Notes: a model not told the origin generated them from the sequence alone. 64,000 nucleotides of DNA from Candidatus Nitrososphaera gargensis Ga9.2 (GCF_000303155.1 NC_018719.1:62001-126000); one strand, 5' to 3'. Counted from the stretch's first letter, positions 34,854-44,336 are shown. Numbers and translations are program-made.

Positions 34854-34985
34854 TCAGGGTAATTCCTTGAAATATCCGCACTCGCAAATCAGCACGGAGC
34901 GGTTGTTGTCAACCCCGTGTTCTGCTACGCAGTTGGCCGCCGTCAGCGATCTTCTGCATTTTGGACAATCCCTGAAGGTTTTCCT
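34854..34985 (-). pseudogene. Zinc-ribbon fragment without start codon
   Basis: On the minus strand an open stretch reads RKTFRDCPKCRRSLTAANCV and then AEHGVDNNRSVLICECGYFK, ending ELP. The CPKC...CECG spacing looks like a genuine zinc ribbon. A stop codon stands directly upstream in frame, and no ATG, GTG or TTG start precedes the first Cys pair. It is either a truncated gene or one with an upstream frameshift. Apart from this fragment, 34796-35120 holds nothing I can support. Confidence 0.35.
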
Positions 34986-35120
34986 TCAAAATGGTAATAG
35001 CAGGCTAACTCGCATCGCTTTTAACATTTGTGAACATGACTTCTATAGCAATTGTGTAAGTCATTTTTGACACTATTAAGGAACGCTCGACGATGGCAGT
35101 ATTTTATTATGATAATTTCT

Positions 35121-35309
35121 TTATCTCATGTCAAGCCCAAGCACGCCAGCGTTGCCCCAGTTCTCCTTTGACACCTCATATATGAGGACGCGGATGCTCT
35201 CTTCCTTTGTGTTGAGGATCCTTGCGGTCTCTTTTGTAAGCACCTTGACAAGCTCCCTCTTTTGCTCCACTGTCCTCCCTTGGCTCATCGTTATCTGGAT
35301 TACTGGCAT
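35121..35309 (-). CDS. 4-oxalocrotonate tautomerase family protein
   Basis: The 62-residue protein starts MPVIQITMSQGRTVEQKREL; Pro after the initiator Met is the catalytic base of this family, which fixes the start at 35309 (the frame extends upstream to 35471). The helix KRELVKVLTKETARILNTKE and strand IRVLIYEVSKENWG complete the beta-alpha-beta unit. Members work as hexamers or other oligomers on unsaturated keto acids. The physiological substrate is unknown. A TATA-like GATATATGC stands about 27 bases upstream of the start. Confidence 0.9.
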   Translation of the reverse strand: MPVIQITMSQGRTVEQKRELVKVLTKETARILNTKEESIRVLIYEVSKENWGNAGVLGLDMR

Positions 35310-35352
35310 ATGTCTGATGATGATAAGGGATGCCAAAAAGATATATGCATAG

Positions 35353-36246
35353 CTATTGTCCGGGCATGAACCTCTTGATCGCCACGATGCCGACATAGTA
35401 GGGGATATTGTACAGCGCAGCAAGTGCCGCAACCTGTGAGCCAAAGAACTGGAACGCAAACACGGCCACAAGCACGTTGTTGACGTAGCTCATCGCTATC
35501 AAGCCGGCGCTCCTTTCCTGCTGGCCGCCAGGCGCGCTCGCATATCCTACAAGGCTATAGGCCGCGTAGCAAATGAACGCGGTTGCTATTGTCTGCAGCA
35601 AAAACACCTGCTCTTCGTAAAAATAGCTGGAGAACTTGGCGAACATGCCAAAGTTGATCAGGACGATAAAGACGAGCGATAGCGGGAATGACTTTTCATC
35701 GACAAACCTTGAAGCTACCGGGAAGCGCTTTTTGGTGAACCAGCCTGCTGCAAGCGGCGTAAACAGCGCGGCAGACAGCAAGAACACCATGTCGATCACC
35801 GGTATGTCAAACTGCGACCCCACCAGCGCATAGACTATTGATGGGAGCACAAAGGGGACGGCAAGCGAGGTGGCTATTATCATGCCTACTATGAGGGGGA
35901 GCCGGCCGCCAATAAGGTTGACCACGAATGGCGCACCAAGGCCGGTCGAGATGCCAGAGAGCAGCAGGACAGGGAGCGCAAACGGCTGGTACACAAAATA
36001 CACAAGAGCATACATGCCAACTGGCAGCGCCGCCAGCTTGACTGCAGATAGCACGGCAAGCTGCCTTGGTTTTGTAAATGTCGCTAGAAGGTCAGAAGTT
36101 TTGAGCCTTATCAGGTTCAGAAATAGCAGCGCGCCAAGCCACACAAGGATGTAGGGCTCGACCAGTAGGCCAGCTGATGGTAGGAGCACGCCGGCAGACA
36201 TCGAGCCGGCTATGCATGCTGCAAGGACTACATCGTTATGGCGCAA
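35353..36246 (-). CDS. BASS (bile acid:Na+ symporter)-like membrane transporter
   Basis: The 297-residue protein contains about nine or ten hydrophobic segments. The order LGALLFLNLIRLKTSDLLAT, VLLLSGISTGLGAPFVVNLI (about 93-112) and GMIIATSLAVPFVLPSIVYA (about 120-139) matches the two inverted halves of SBF-like BASS carriers. Substrate is unknown; organic acids are common. It overlaps the 3' end of the oligoendopeptidase gene by 11 bases, so both belong to one minus-strand transcript. The role next to a peptidase is unexplained. Confidence 0.75.
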   Translation of the reverse strand: MRHNDVVLAACIAGSMSAGVLLPSAGLLVEPYILVWLGALLFLNLIRLKTSDLLATFTKPRQLAVLSAVKLAALPVGMYALVYFVYQPFALPVLLLSGISTGLGAPFVVNLIGGRLPLIVGMIIATSLAVPFVLPSIVYALVGSQFDIPVIDMVFLLSAALFTPLAAGWFTKKRFPVASRFVDEKSFPLSLVFIVLINFGMFAKFSSYFYEEQVFLLQTIATAFICYAAYSLVGYASAPGGQQERSAGLIAMSYVNNVLVAVFAFQFFGSQVAALAALYNIPYYVGIVAIKRFMPGQ

Positions 36247-38068
36247 GTGATTTCAGCTGCTGTATCATTTCCCGCACATAGTCAAAGCCTTGCTGCCAGA
36301 ACTCCTCTCTAGAAATGTCTATTCCTGCCTCCATCAAGAGCTCTTCTGGCTTTCTCGATCCGCCTGCAGCAAGTATCTTGAAGTATTTGGGGACAAACGA
36401 CGACTTGCCTTCAAGCTTGTACTGGCGGTAGAGCGACAGGACGAGCAGGTTGCCAAACGAGTATGCGTAGGTGTAGAACGGCGTGTGGTAAAAGTGCGGT
36501 ATGTACACCCACTCCCACTGAAAATCAGGCGTTATTGCTATTGAAGAACCAAACTGCTCGTTGAGGTTTTCAAAATATATCTTGGCTACCGCGTCGATTG
36601 TGGCGTTGCTCTCGGCTATGACCCTGTGCGCCTCAATCTCAAAGAGCGTAAAGTATGCCTGCCGCATTATGGTCGCGTACATGTCGTCGATATGCTCTGC
36701 AAGCAAGAGCCTGCGCTCTCTGGCAGACATTTTTTCGGCCAGCTTTTCGTTGAGCAGCATCTCTGCAAACACTGACGCAGTCTCGGCAAGCGGCAGCGGC
36801 GCGTGCGACACCATTATCGGCAGGTCCGACGCAAGCATGCTGTGGATTGCATGGCCAAACTCGTGCGCAAGGGTCGACACGTCCCTTGTCAGGCCGTCAA
36901 AGTTCAAGAGCACATAGGGGGTCATCTTGGGCGTGACGGTGTAGCAGAAAGCGCCTCCGCGTTTTGCCTTCCTGATCTCCGAATCGACGTGGCGCTCTGA
37001 AAAGACGCGCTCGGCAAGCGTGCGGAACTGTGGGTCAAAGTCACCAAAGGTGTCAAGCACGCTCTGGACAGCTTTTCCATAAGTGAACTTTTTCGTGTCA
37101 GATGCCTTGGTCGTAATGGGGGCGTAGAGGTCATACCTGCGCAACTTCTTCATGCCAAGCATCTTGGCCTTTTCCCTGAAATATTCCTGAAATACCGCCG
37201 AGTTTTTCCGGCATGAAGCAAGCAGCGCCTCGACCGTGACATCGTCCAGATTGTTGGCGATGTTGCGCACAGAGATTGGGGACTTGTAGCCGCGCATTGA
37301 AATTGCCTCGTCGCGCCATTGCACAGCGACGTTCTGGTAGATCTCGCCCAGTACGCCGCTGTTCTTCCTGTAGACCTCAAGCAGCGACTTGTATGCAGCT
37401 TCTCTGGTGTTGGCATCGGGGCTCCTGACAAGCGACACTAGCTTTTCCTTGTTGTCAAACTTTTTCTCTACTATTTTCCTGCCGCGCCTGAGCTTTACCG
37501 TGAATTCAAAACCGCTTGTCATCTTGTCGTAGATCTTGACAAGCGCACCTATGCCCGTCACTTCAAGCGTGTTGATTATCTTTTCTTCCGGCTCGCTTAG
37601 CGAATATTTTGCGACCAGCCGCTTGTGCCGGAGGTATTCCCTGTAGACCTGCGGGACGGCATTTATCAGCCTGTTTGCGTTTTCGTCATCAAGCTGCCTT
37701 TTGAACCAGAGGTCGAAGAACAGCGTCCTGTTGCCAATGTCCGACGCCATCTTTTCCATCCTGATAACAAGCGCCGAGGCCTCGTTTGATGACGTGTCGG
37801 CGTAGTAGCGCAGGTGCGCGTAGCCGCTTGCTATAGAGATCTTTTCAGAGATACTTTCAAGCAAGTGCAAGAGCCCTTCAAATTCCACTGGGGAAATGTC
37901 CTGTCGCAGGATCTGCCTGCTTCTTTCAAACTGCGCCAGCTGCTCTTCGATCGAGCGCAAAAAGCTGCCAAACTGGTCACTTGAAGGATCCTCCACAAGG
38001 TCGGCAAGGTTCCACCGTCCCACCTTCATAGTTGTATAGGCAGTAGTAGTCATATGTTTGAGCGACAA
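36236..38068 (-). CDS. pepF: Oligoendopeptidase F (M3 family zinc peptidase)
   Basis: The 610-residue cytosolic enzyme cleaves short peptides. The zinc site HEFGHAIH is at about 402-409, with the third ligand Glu in ETASVFAEM at about 429. N-terminal helical M3 segments (VKLRRGRKIVEKKF, YKSPISVRNIANNLDDVTVE) and the C-terminal WEWVYIPHFYHTPFYTYAYS, which shapes the substrate channel, are all kept. Length agrees with the family. A Met at residue 6 is an alternative start. It shares an 11-base overlap with the transporter downstream. Confidence 0.93.
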   Translation of the reverse strand: MSLKHMTTTAYTTMKVGRWNLADLVEDPSSDQFGSFLRSIEEQLAQFERSRQILRQDISPVEFEGLLHLLESISEKISIASGYAHLRYYADTSSNEASALVIRMEKMASDIGNRTLFFDLWFKRQLDDENANRLINAVPQVYREYLRHKRLVAKYSLSEPEEKIINTLEVTGIGALVKIYDKMTSGFEFTVKLRRGRKIVEKKFDNKEKLVSLVRSPDANTREAAYKSLLEVYRKNSGVLGEIYQNVAVQWRDEAISMRGYKSPISVRNIANNLDDVTVEALLASCRKNSAVFQEYFREKAKMLGMKKLRRYDLYAPITTKASDTKKFTYGKAVQSVLDTFGDFDPQFRTLAERVFSERHVDSEIRKAKRGGAFCYTVTPKMTPYVLLNFDGLTRDVSTLAHEFGHAIHSMLASDLPIMVSHAPLPLAETASVFAEMLLNEKLAEKMSARERRLLLAEHIDDMYATIMRQAYFTLFEIEAHRVIAESNATIDAVAKIYFENLNEQFGSSIAITPDFQWEWVYIPHFYHTPFYTYAYSFGNLLVLSLYRQYKLEGKSSFVPKYFKILAAGGSRKPEELLMEAGIDISREEFWQQGFDYVREMIQQLKSLAP

Positions 38069-38149
38069 GCACGTACGCCTTCGCTGTCACATATACGTGT
38101 ATCTTGTTGATGAGCCGGGAGGTAAACAATCGCGGCCAAAAACAGCTAT

Positions 38150-38596
38150 ATGGGATTGCTGCGCCGGCTGCCGCTACCTTTGTTGCACTCTTGGAGCAAG
38201 TTTGGCAGGGAGGCGGAATATGTCGTCGCGCTCTACCTAAAGTCGATGGGCTGGGACATCGCGCTGTCGCCGGCGAGCAGGGGGCCGGCAGATATTGTCG
38301 CCACCTGCTGCTGCAGCGGTAATTCAAGGTCAACCTGGTTCATTCAGGTAAAAGCAAGCGCTGGCATCCCGCGCCTTCGGGGCTACGAGGTCAGGAGGCT
38401 GAAAGAGCTTGCGGCAAGCAAGAACGGGCTGCCCATGGTCTCGACATTCCAGCCTTCTTTTCCCGGCGGCTTTTCCACTGGCAACTACTCGATAACGTTC
38501 TACCTGCTTGACAGCTGGCAGGAGCTGGATCCTATGGAATTTCTGGAGCGCGGAGGAGGTTGCACCTCCTTGCGATCCTCAGCTCGCTCCCAATGA
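38150..38596 (+). CDS. PD-(D/E)xK nuclease-like protein
   Basis: The 148-residue protein contains a restriction-endonuclease-like core. GREAEYVVALYLKSMGWDIA (about 19-38) gives helix 1 with a conserved Glu, SRGPADIVA (about 43-51) gives the first Asp, and WFIQVKASAG (about 63-72) gives the (Q)xK part. The layout resembles archaeal Hjc resolvases and related small nucleases; the usual ExK is QVK here, so activity is uncertain. A better start may be TTG 38183 (MHSWSKFGREAEYVV). The 3' end overlaps a convergent gene by 65 bases. Confidence 0.65.
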   Translation: MGLLRRLPLPLLHSWSKFGREAEYVVALYLKSMGWDIALSPASRGPADIVATCCCSGNSRSTWFIQVKASAGIPRLRGYEVRRLKELAASKNGLPMVSTFQPSFPGGFSTGNYSITFYLLDSWQELDPMEFLERGGGCTSLRSSARSQ

Positions 38597-38837
38597 TGAG
38601 GTACTTGAACTCGTCGTCGTGCCTGCTGCATAGATACAGGATTATTTTGAACCCATCAAACTCAAGGCTCTTTTCTACCTTCTCGTAGTTGCCGTTATCG
38701 TCCCTGTTCACTTCATAATAGTCCGCTTCTTCGGTCTCTTTGAGAACAACATAGAAATCGGCGTGCTCAAAGCAGCCAGTCACTTGGCAGAACGGTCTCG
38801 TTCTTTTTTCACTTCGATTCTCATTGGATCTTATCAT
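38532..38837 (-). CDS. Uncharacterised Cys/His protein, 101 aa
   Basis: The protein has CQVTGCFEHADFYVV (about 17-31) and ILYLCSRHDDEFKYL (about 65-79), two CxxxxC- or CxxH-like sites that could bind zinc together. Between them lies an acidic region (EEADYYEVNRDDNGNYEKVE). The start is ATG 38837, 28 bases downstream of a TATA-like TTTATACTA on the minus strand, fitting a leaderless mRNA. No family recognised. The 3' end overlaps the nuclease-like gene in convergent orientation. Confidence 0.6.
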   Translation of the reverse strand: MIRSNENRSEKRTRPFCQVTGCFEHADFYVVLKETEEADYYEVNRDDNGNYEKVEKSLEFDGFKIILYLCSRHDDEFKYLIIGSELRIARRCNLLRAPEIP

Positions 38838-39092
38838 ATGAGAATGTTCTACTATGGATTTCTTAGTATAAATGAGTTAACATGTTTGCTAGAAAATAGT
38901 GTCAGCTGACTTAAATAGATGAATCAACATATGATGATCACTCGCATTTGCGAGTTTCAGCATGGGTTAACGGCGTAGGCGAGCAATATGCGCGCACCGC
39001 GGCGCAGTTTGACCAAAGGTGGCGTTGCATGATAATGCCTGCCTATCCGTGCTGTCCATCTAACCTTTCTAACCTTTTGTATAGCGATAGTT

Positions 39093-39566
39093 CTACTCGG
39101 TGCCTGTCATCTTGACAACGATCGTGTTGGCTGCCCTTGCAAATATTCGCTGCCTCTTGTCGTTTGTGAATATCCATCCAAGGATCACATCTATTGGAAG
39201 GAGGAACGCTTTTCCAAAGCTCTGTATTGCCGCATTGCGAGGGTCAACCTTGTTTCCTGCCAGATCGGTGGTCTTGATGTGCATGACCATCTTGCCAAGC
39301 GACTGGCCGGTGGTAGTTTCAAAGTATGTCCAGTATGCAAAGAACACCAAGCTTGTCACTGCCCACTCTATGGGGCCTTCTGCCCTGCCAAACCACCTGT
39401 CAGGCATCCCGGTGAGCCAGAATGGGATGGCAGCTGCCGCAAATATTGCCCACAACACAACATTTACTATGATAAAGTCGATCAGCCATGCAAGGAACCT
39501 TGTACCCCAGCTGGCAAGGACTATTTCCGTAGGCTGCTGCGAACTGCCGCTTGAAGCTTCGCTCAT
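39093..39566 (-). CDS. RDD family membrane protein
   Basis: The 157-residue protein begins MSEASSGSSQQPTEIVLASW (the frame runs on to 39593). It has the RDD core: ASWGTRFLAWLIDFIIVNVV with the family's Arg and Asp-Asp-type residues, here R and D in helix 1. A second helix pair SLVFFAYWTYFETTTGQSLG with GKMVMHIKTTD follows, and a third hydrophobic segment, FLLPIDVILGWIF. RDD proteins often sit in transport contexts and their role is mostly unknown. The amino acid permease gene lies immediately upstream on the same strand. Confidence 0.82.
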   Translation of the reverse strand: MSEASSGSSQQPTEIVLASWGTRFLAWLIDFIIVNVVLWAIFAAAAIPFWLTGMPDRWFGRAEGPIEWAVTSLVFFAYWTYFETTTGQSLGKMVMHIKTTDLAGNKVDPRNAAIQSFGKAFLLPIDVILGWIFTNDKRQRIFARAANTIVVKMTGTE

Positions 39567-39619
39567 TATGATATGTGTGTGTTTCGATTGCACTTCCTCA
39601 AATATAATAGATCCGACTA

Positions 39620-41002
39620 TTATCTAGACTCATGCTTGCTTTGCGCCTGGAACTGCCGCTTGCCGTACTTCTTTAACGCTGCATAGCTTGCCAGCCCTGC
39701 TGCTACTGCCACAATACCTGCCAGCATAGTCGTACTATCAAATTGCGTTAGCATGGACAGCGACGTCACGAATCCGAGTCCAGCCAGCACAGGGAACCAT
39801 CCGATTTTTACTGGCGACCTAAACGGCCTTTTAAGCTCTGGCTGTTTATATCTTAGCCAGATTAGCGCCAGATTGACAAGTGCATACACTATGAATATTG
39901 CAAAGACAGAAATGTTGGCTATAACAGAAATGCTCCCTTGGGAAAGCACAACGACGGCTATAGCCAGCAGCATCGTCAGGACGACTGCAATCCATGGGGT
40001 CCTCGTCGTAGGGTGTATCCTGCCAAGGGTGGATGGCAGAGCATGCTCTCTTGCCATTCCAAACATTATTCTAGATCCGGCAATCAGCATCATTAAGACC
40101 GTGTTTGCCGTGGCGAACAAGGCTATTGTGGAAAGCGTTACTACTCCGGCCCTTCCAAAGGTCTGCTCTGCTGCAAGGGCAAGCGGCGCATCTGAGGAAG
40201 AAAGCCTTTCCCACCCCAAGAGCGTGATCGCGGACGCGGCGACTATGATGTAGACGCCGGTGGTGACAGCAACCGAGATTACTAGAGCCCTTGGGATGGT
40301 TCTGGAAGCGTTCTCTGCCTCCTCTGCAATGTTGGCAAGGTTCTCAAACCCAAAGTAGGCAAAGAACGCTAGGCCAGCTGCGCTCAGTATGGCACCTGCT
40401 GACAGTGAAAAAGACGACGATGGTGATGATGTGGCTGGAGGCGTCGCATAATAGTCAACCCCTGAAAACGAGCCCAGCAATACCGCTGCCGTGACTATGA
40501 GGGCCAAGCCAGCCAGCTCTATTAGCGTGAACATAGTGTTCATCCACACAGACTCTCTGATGCCTATGAAATTTACAAGGGACAGCACCAAGACCAGCGC
40601 GACGGCCGATAGCACAGGATCAAGCTGCTGAAAAAAGCTCGATAGGTACCATGAAAAGCCTACGGCCACCGCTGCCGCCGACACTATTGCTACAAACGTT
40701 ATCAGCCATCCTGCAATAAACGCACCAAGATTGTTCCTAAAGGCTTTCTTGACAAACACGTATTCTGCCGCGCTCTTTGGGAACATCGAGGAAAGCTCGG
40801 CGTAGCTGAGGCCGGTAAAGGCAGCAATGACAGCCGCAACTATGAAGGACATCCACATCGCATTGCCGGCAATCCCTGCTACGTCGCCTATCAGAACATA
40901 AATGCCCGCTCCAAGTATCAATCCGACTCCATACATTACTGCCTGAAAAAGGTTGACGTTTCGCTTCAGGCCCGGTTCCTTGTCCGCCCCTGCTTTTAAC
41001 AT
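39620..41002 (-). CDS. Amino acid permease, APC superfamily
   Basis: The 460-residue protein has about 12 membrane helices. The N-terminal NLFQAVMYGVGLILGAGIYV (about 17-36) contains the GxGxGIY-type substrate loop of APC carriers. FAYFGFENLANIAEEAENAS (about 218-237), followed by RTIPRAL, is the conserved loop after helix 6. The start is set at Met 41002 (MLKAGADKEPGLKR), eight codons into the longest frame. It probably imports or exchanges an amino acid or amine. The RDD gene follows 53 bases downstream and may be cotranscribed. Confidence 0.88.
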   Translation of the reverse strand: MLKAGADKEPGLKRNVNLFQAVMYGVGLILGAGIYVLIGDVAGIAGNAMWMSFIVAAVIAAFTGLSYAELSSMFPKSAAEYVFVKKAFRNNLGAFIAGWLITFVAIVSAAAVAVGFSWYLSSFFQQLDPVLSAVALVLVLSLVNFIGIRESVWMNTMFTLIELAGLALIVTAAVLLGSFSGVDYYATPPATSSPSSSFSLSAGAILSAAGLAFFAYFGFENLANIAEEAENASRTIPRALVISVAVTTGVYIIVAASAITLLGWERLSSSDAPLALAAEQTFGRAGVVTLSTIALFATANTVLMMLIAGSRIMFGMAREHALPSTLGRIHPTTRTPWIAVVLTMLLAIAVVVLSQGSISVIANISVFAIFIVYALVNLALIWLRYKQPELKRPFRSPVKIGWFPVLAGLGFVTSLSMLTQFDSTTMLAGIVAVAAGLASYAALKKYGKRQFQAQSKHESR

Positions 41003-41082
41003 AAACAAAATTCTCTCCGGCAGCATAGCTATTATGAGCTATAGACCCAAAGTCGCCAAGTGTTTTGAATTTTAAACATCAG

Positions 41083-41529
41083 TCAGAGATCAAGTATGGC
41101 CTTCAAGTGGCCGTACCTGTTATAGTCGTCTGCAAGTATCTTTGCCAGCTTTCTTGCAATATCGGTGACTGACAGCACGCCTGCCAGCGAGTCGTCCTGC
41201 TCTACCACCACAAGTCTCTTGATCTTATTCTTTGTCATTACAGCTGCGGCGGTTTCAATGGAGTCAAAGGCTTTGACTGTAATTACAGGCGACGACATGA
41301 TGTCTTTGGCAGCTATGCTTTTTGCCGGCTTGTTTGACGCGGCAACTTTTCTGAGAATGTCTCGTTCGGTAATTATGCCGACTGGCCTTTCGTCGCCGTC
41401 CATCAGCACTACCGAGCCGACCTTGTTCTTTATCATCAACTTGGCCATGTCAAGGGCCGACAGGCCGGGCTTGATACTTGCCGCGACTATCTTTTTTGGC
41501 GACGACATGATTTCACTGACTGCGCTCAT
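41083..41529 (-). CDS. CBS-domain pair protein
   Basis: The 148-residue protein is two CBS units in tandem: residues about 8-65 (PKKIVAASIKPGLSALDMAK ... GIITERDIL) and 75-135 (SPVITVKAFDSIETAAAVMT ... GVLSVTDIARK). Both keep the GxxTxxDI consensus that binds adenosine nucleotides. No fused effector domain is present, so it may regulate a partner by nucleotide sensing. Such stand-alone proteins are numerous in thaumarchaea. Confidence 0.9.
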   Translation of the reverse strand: MSAVSEIMSSPKKIVAASIKPGLSALDMAKLMIKNKVGSVVLMDGDERPVGIITERDILRKVAASNKPAKSIAAKDIMSSPVITVKAFDSIETAAAVMTKNKIKRLVVVEQDDSLAGVLSVTDIARKLAKILADDYNRYGHLKAILDL

Positions 41530-41589
41530 CTCTCTTTCTCTCCCTGACTGGCTAGGGCTCTCTGTTTCTTAAATTGCTAACTATTGTTA

Positions 41590-42690
41590 TCATTCAGAGT
41601 CCACAAAGATTGAATATGATGTGGCTTTGAACCTCTCCTCGCCGTCCTCAACCACCGCAAAGAGCGTGTAGACGCCGTCCTTCCGCACCGCGGACGCCAG
41701 ATTAAACATGACATCGACAGAAGAAGGGCTGTCGTCGCCCTGCCCCCACCTGTTGGCTTCAATCAGAATGAGGCCCTCTGGCTTTTCGTAGTAAAAGCCC
41801 AGCGGCAGCGGCTCGACCACGGCCGCTACGAGCTCGCCAGCAGAGTACGAGAGCATGTGCTTGTTCTGCTCATAAATCTCCCGCGTTGGGATCTCGTCGT
41901 AGTATATGTCTATCTGCTGAAGCTCCTGCCCCTCCAAAAGCTGGCCTGAGATCGTGACCTGACCGTTATTGACGCTTATGTCCAGCCCGTAGTTGTTCTC
42001 AAAATTCTCCACAAACGCAAGGTAGTACCTGTCATAGACGATGCCGATGCTCACATGCGTATGGCGCGGGTCAAGTATATTGTACCTGTGCCCGTTGTCG
42101 CAGCATTCCTTGTCCTTGTACATCATCTCATACTGCAGCTCGGCTATAGTGGACAGCGGCTCTATCCTTTCGCAGTCAAGAAGTATGTTGGTGCGGCACT
42201 GCTCGTACTGCTCTGGGCTAAAGCCGGCAATCGCGACGTTCTGCTGCACGCTGCCCTCCCCTCCGTATCTAGTGTAGGTCATGTAGGGCTTTTCCCCGTT
42301 TGTCATCCAGTGGGATATCCTTTTTGTCCTGAAAACGTCCTCTGCATGCACCTGCGCGGCCTGGTTGCTGCTCAGCTGCACCGGCGGCAGGCCAAAGTCA
42401 GCTCTGTCCTTGTTTATCAGGTCGAGCGCATGCTGCACCAGCTCCTCGCGCGGTACGGTCACCGGCTCTTGACCCTGCGGCTGCAGGATGCTGAACGCAG
42501 GGTTGCTGTCCTGCTGCTGGGTAATGACGCCAAGTATGGCGGGAGCGAATATGAATAGCGCGACTGCGACTACTGTCACCAAGACGCAGGCGGCTACTAT
42601 CTTGCCGGCGCTGCCGCTGCTATTCTTCTTCTTTGCTGCTGCTGTTGTTGCTGGATCACCGGCAACAAAATAATTTTGAGCGCCGCACAC
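41590..42690 (-). CDS. CAP/SCP-domain protein with membrane anchor and zinc ribbon
   Basis: From GTG 42690 the protein is 366 residues: a Ser/Lys linker, one membrane helix (about 30-55, IVAACVLVTVVAVALFIFAP), then a CAP domain (about 80-235) with LINKDRADFGLPPVQLSSNQ, HAEDVFRTKRISHWM, and CCDNGHRYNILDPRHTHVSIG. The last 130 residues are a beta-rich domain. In frame upstream of the GTG are CHTCG (about 42738) and CPVCG, an obvious zinc ribbon. That frame runs from 42780 with no usable start codon, so the true 5' end may be disturbed. The CAP part would lie outside the cell. Confidence 0.75.
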   Translation of the reverse strand: MCGAQNYFVAGDPATTAAAKKKNSSGSAGKIVAACVLVTVVAVALFIFAPAILGVITQQQDSNPAFSILQPQGQEPVTVPREELVQHALDLINKDRADFGLPPVQLSSNQAAQVHAEDVFRTKRISHWMTNGEKPYMTYTRYGGEGSVQQNVAIAGFSPEQYEQCRTNILLDCERIEPLSTIAELQYEMMYKDKECCDNGHRYNILDPRHTHVSIGIVYDRYYLAFVENFENNYGLDISVNNGQVTISGQLLEGQELQQIDIYYDEIPTREIYEQNKHMLSYSAGELVAAVVEPLPLGFYYEKPEGLILIEANRWGQGDDSPSSVDVMFNLASAVRKDGVYTLFAVVEDGEERFKATSYSIFVDSE

Positions 42691-42875
42691 CGGGCAGGCG
42701 GACAGGAATGACCCGTACCGGTTGCCGCATGTGTGGCAGTCTACCCATGACGAGTCCGTCGTCTGGCAACTACCTCCAAACTACTACTAGCACCCAATGC
42801 AAAATACAATACCTTTTGCACTTTTATGTAGATACATACAGCAATTCAAATAGGTTCTGCATCCGCCCTCTACTA

Positions 42876-44300
42876 CTACTGCTGCAGGAGGTCGTACGCC
42901 TTGCCTTCCTCTATCACGGTCATGTTCCGGGTAGCCCTCACGTACATCTCAGGGTGCTCGGTGTGTATGGGGAAGAGCATCTTGGCGCTGATCTCTTTTA
43001 CGATCTGGAACAGGTCGGTCCCCTTTGCATGCCCTGAGCAGTATATCTGGTGCCGCTCCATGCCGAACTTGTCGAGCCAGTTGTTCACCCGCTCTTGGCT
43101 CAAGACCATCTCTTCGTTGTACGGCTCGCTTGCAGAGTGGATGTAGAGCGCGCCGGGAGGCGGCTTCATATCGATAAGCGATGCAAAGCTAAAGTAGCCA
43201 AGGGCGCACAGGTAGCGGCTCAGGTTCTGGCTGATCTCCGCAGCCGTCTTTGCGTTGGGCAGGCTTGCAAATGTCGCGTCCTCGCCGTAATAGTCGCCGT
43301 CTGAATATGTGCCGGACACCTGCTTTGGCTTGTAAATGACGATATCCTTGTAGTCATAGTTTGGGATGCCGAGGTTGGGGTCTTGCGACAGGTACTTTAG
43401 GTAGTAGCAATCCTTCAGCTTGACTACTAGCTTGCGTCCGTTCTCCTTTGCTATCCTGTAAAATGTCCTGACCTTGTCCATGTCCTTGAAGTTAAAGTCG
43501 GCAAACACCGGCGCGTTTGGGTGCCCTGCCACGAGGTCGTTTGCCTCCCTGAACACACGCTGCTCGCTCTCTTCCATCGGTATGTCAATTATCCTTGTCC
43601 CTTCGCAAATGAGGGCTACTGGTTTTGCAGCCTTTGCCTCTGATACGAACTCTTGCGTCATCTCGGGCCTAGCGCCGTGCAGCCTGATGTCGCCGGTGTA
43701 GACAACCGGCCCGGCGCTCGTATAGATGATAAACCCGTACGCGCCGGGTATCGAGTGGTCGACATGGATCGGATGCACTTCAAGCGATCCTATCTTGAAC
43801 CTGCAGCCCGACCTGAACTCGTTTATCTTTCTTGCGACTGGCTTGGCCCCTCTCTTTGACGGCTTTGGCAGAAAATCAAGCACTTCGCGCTCAAAGTCGC
43901 GGGGCGCCCTCGCCTGTATTGCCTTGAGTATGGTGTGGCACGTGCTCCCATGTAGAGGGGTATGTCGTGGTGGAGAAACGAAATATAGTCGACGTGGTCG
44001 GCGTGGGCGTGTGAAACCAGCACAGCGTCGACGGTCGGCGATCCGGCCTTCCTGCCGGCCATCTCCAGCAGGTCTTCTCTGTAGATGCCCTCGACATCGG
44101 GGATGAGGCCCATCTCGATAAAGTCGACAAGGCCGTTTGCCGACCTTGGCTTTAAGTACTCTTCAAAGAACCTTGCGCGCCGGAAAAACCCTTTGCCAAA
44201 GTCGAGCAGTATCCTGGTACCACCGTCGTCATCTAGGAGGATCTTGTTGCCGCCTACCTCATTTACCCCCGCCGTAGAACGTTATCCTGCAGCCGGACAA
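42876..44300 (-). pseudogene. RNase J-like metallo-beta-lactamase protein, two compensating frameshifts
   Basis: With TTG 44300 as start the minus strand reads MSGCRITFYGG, then continues one frame over as VNEVGGNKILLDDDGGTRIL. That second frame holds the metal motif SHAHADHVDYISFLHH. Near 43950 it returns to the first frame with TCHTILKAIQARAPRDFERE, HVDHSIPGAYGF and YTGDIRLHG, to GHAKGTDLF and the stop at 42876. Both shifts lie in G runs (GGGGG near 44267; GGG near 43951) and cancel out. Either the gene is broken or, more likely, the assembly has two homopolymer errors and it encodes an intact 474-residue protein. The HxHxDH core and C-terminal beta-CASP-like half fit archaeal RNase J or a close relative. 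Confidence 0.7.
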
Positions 44301-44336
44301 TTGTTGTTGCTGTTGCTGTGATAGAAAGAGGTTGCT

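Noticed and set aside
34867-35070. 67-residue ORF on the + strand
   Set aside because: It is the antisense of the zinc-ribbon fragment on the minus strand, with a poor protein-like composition and no promoter.
38840-39092. ATGATGA near 38930 as a C-box of a C/D guide RNA
   Set aside because: No matching D-box at a suitable distance. The CTCGCA/TGCGAG hairpin beside it (38941-38954) is short and isolated.
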